Assembly: GCA_018335925.1 (NCBI GenBank)
Contig: JAGXRF010000082.1
Coordinates: 122,700-186,699, forward strand
Length of the DNA stretch: 64,000 nucleotides
From: Flavobacteriales bacterium
GTDB taxonomy: Bacteria > Bacteroidota > Bacteroidia > Flavobacteriales > Flavobacteriaceae
Direction of reading: 5' to 3'
Position numbers and translations under genes: made by a program. Under the pieces are notes generated by a model. That model did not search any database and was not told the DNA's origin. It saw only the letters and a list, made by a program, of their open reading frames with translations. Positions 63,372 to 64,000 of the stretch are shown one piece after another. Positions within the stretch are counted from its first letter, which is position 1, and each line of letters opens with the position of its first letter.

Positions 63372-63593
63372 ATGAAAAAGACATCTATAAATTCAACGAT
63401 AGTAAAATATTTGTTTCCTTTGGTATTGTTCTTATGCACTAGTTTACCGGTTTTGGCTAACGATGATGACGAAGATCCAGAGAGTTTACCTCCTGACCCA
63501 GCAACCCCCATCTCCGATTATTGGTGGGTATTGGCCTTGATTGGCATTTATTTTATTTACAAAAAGTACCAAGTATTGCAAAAGCAAGCGTAA
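63372..63593 (+). CDS. PISDYWW small membrane-tail protein, copy 2
   Basis: A 73-aa paralogue of 58295-58519. It has a signal peptide (~1-30, LFLCTSLPVLA), an acidic linker (NDDDEDPESLPPDPAT), PISDYWW, a membrane helix (VLALIGIYFIY) and a basic tail (KKYQVLQKQA). The N-terminal half and linker sequence differ from copy 1 but keep the same composition, whereas the C-terminal half is almost unchanged at DNA level. It is 8 bases after the giant T9SS gene. The repeated gene order suggests the small protein works with, or is made together with, the cargo. Confidence 0.82.
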   Translation: MKKTSINSTIVKYLFPLVLFLCTSLPVLANDDDEDPESLPPDPATPISDYWWVLALIGIYFIYKKYQVLQKQA

Positions 63594-63707
63594 AAAAAAA
63601 GAGCCGAAAGGCTCTTTTTTTAATTAGGTAATGAGCCGATGAGCGAATAAGCGAATTTGATTAAAGCAGTAGGCTATAAGCAATTACAAAATTAGCAGAT
63701 GAGCGGA
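63505..63707. repeat. Cassette-end repeat, copy 2
   Basis: 203 bases near-identical to 58431-58646, from the CCCCCATCTCC before PISDYWW to AGATGAGCGGA. Confidence 0.85.
63592..63622 (+). terminator. Terminator of cassette 2
   Basis: GAGCC-GAAA-GGCTC (63601-63614) with an A-run before and a T-run after, identical to the cassette 1 terminator. Confidence 0.85.
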
Positions 63708-64000
63708 GTCGAGACCCTTTTGCAATGTCAATGTCAATGCCAATGTCAAAATGTTTTTTTCGACCACCGACTACCGATGTTCGATTAGTGCTTTTCGAAA
63801 GTGGACTTATTCCACCAACCATCAACCTTAAACTTTTCCATCAACCATCAACCAATTTCCGTTAGTCGAGCATCGCTGGTCGACAATCGATTCAACGTAT
63901 AAACAATTCAACGTATAAACAAATAAACAATTCTTGTCAGGTCGAGCGGAGTCGAGACCCTTTTGCAATGTCAATGTCAATGCCAATGTCAAAATGTTTT
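63701..64000. repeat. Repeat-rich end of window with 57-bp direct repeat
   Basis: No gene. The stretch 63701-63757 (GAGCGGAGTCGAGACCC then CAATGTCAATG microrepeats) recurs at 63944-64000 and may continue past the window. Between them lies a version of the 58918-59012 sequence and one partial relative of the 99-bp unit (TCGACAATCGATTCAACG). Confidence 0.75.

Noticed and set aside
1..64000. tRNA, rRNA or riboswitch genes
   Set aside because: No T-loop-like GGTTCGAATCC pattern, rRNA sequence or recognisable riboswitch core was seen on either strand; subtle RNAs could still be missed by eye.

Overview
The window reads as one chromosomal stretch of a low-GC Flavobacteriaceae-type bacterium (phylum Bacteroidota). 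The evidence is: three large secreted proteins ending in type A sorting domains of the type IX secretion system (T9SS); a carboxypeptidase-regulatory-domain TonB receptor paired with an outer-membrane lipoprotein; flavobacterial families (DUF4175, DUF4270, DUF4254, DUF1801, DUF2807, probable DUF6341/DUF6427); several TAnnTTTG-type promoter boxes; and starts that mostly lack a Shine-Dalgarno sequence. No rRNA, tRNA or CRISPR array was recognised.

Layout. 1-5.0 kb: an ECF sigma/anti-sigma pair (the anti-sigma gene runs off the left edge), TerB, a HupE-like membrane protein, two DUF1801 proteins and an OmpA-type lipoprotein. 5.0-12.5 kb is an accessory stretch. It holds a Fic AMP-transferase-type gene behind a doubled operator-like palindrome, a HinP1I/HhaI-like restriction-modification pair predicted to act at GCGC, a LamG T9SS protein, a truncated IS1595-family transposase and an unknown two-gene membrane module. 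It is stitched together by long direct repeats and by four copies of one terminator hairpin. 12.5-41.4 kb is mostly housekeeping: gltX, an AlkB-type hydroxylase, DUF4175-ybeY-mnmG, a methyltransferase, OmpH-like lipoprotein, enoyl-CoA hydratase, queD, the TonB receptor/SGNH lipoprotein operon, the glycogen-synthase-like/DUF4270/glmS operon, panC-panD-flippase-like-esterase-radA, and lysE/DUF2807/rnr. A 494-bp gene-free convergent region at 41.4-41.9 kb carries DnaA-box-like repeats.

41.9-55.4 kb: a solitary lycopene cyclase divergent from rpiB, then a surface-polysaccharide cluster (DUF1972 glycosyltransferase, O-antigen-ligase-like protein, UDP-xylose synthase, priming sugar-phosphate transferase, GT2, convergent CapK-like ligase), followed by purD, DUF6341/DUF6427-like membrane proteins, upp, DUF4254 and a GT9 glycosyltransferase. 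55.7-64 kb holds two cassettes of the same design. Each has a giant T9SS cargo protein, then a 73-74 aa protein with signal peptide, acidic linker, a PISDYWW motif, one membrane helix and a basic tail, then a near-identical terminator and a repeat-rich intergenic region, one of which contains a 99-bp tandem array.

The points most worth a second look are the duplicated cargo/PISDYWW cassettes, the apparent absence of GCGC sites in a window that encodes a GCGC-type restriction system, the Fic operator pair, the ParB-site-like palindrome after mnmG, and the oriC-like convergent intergenic region.
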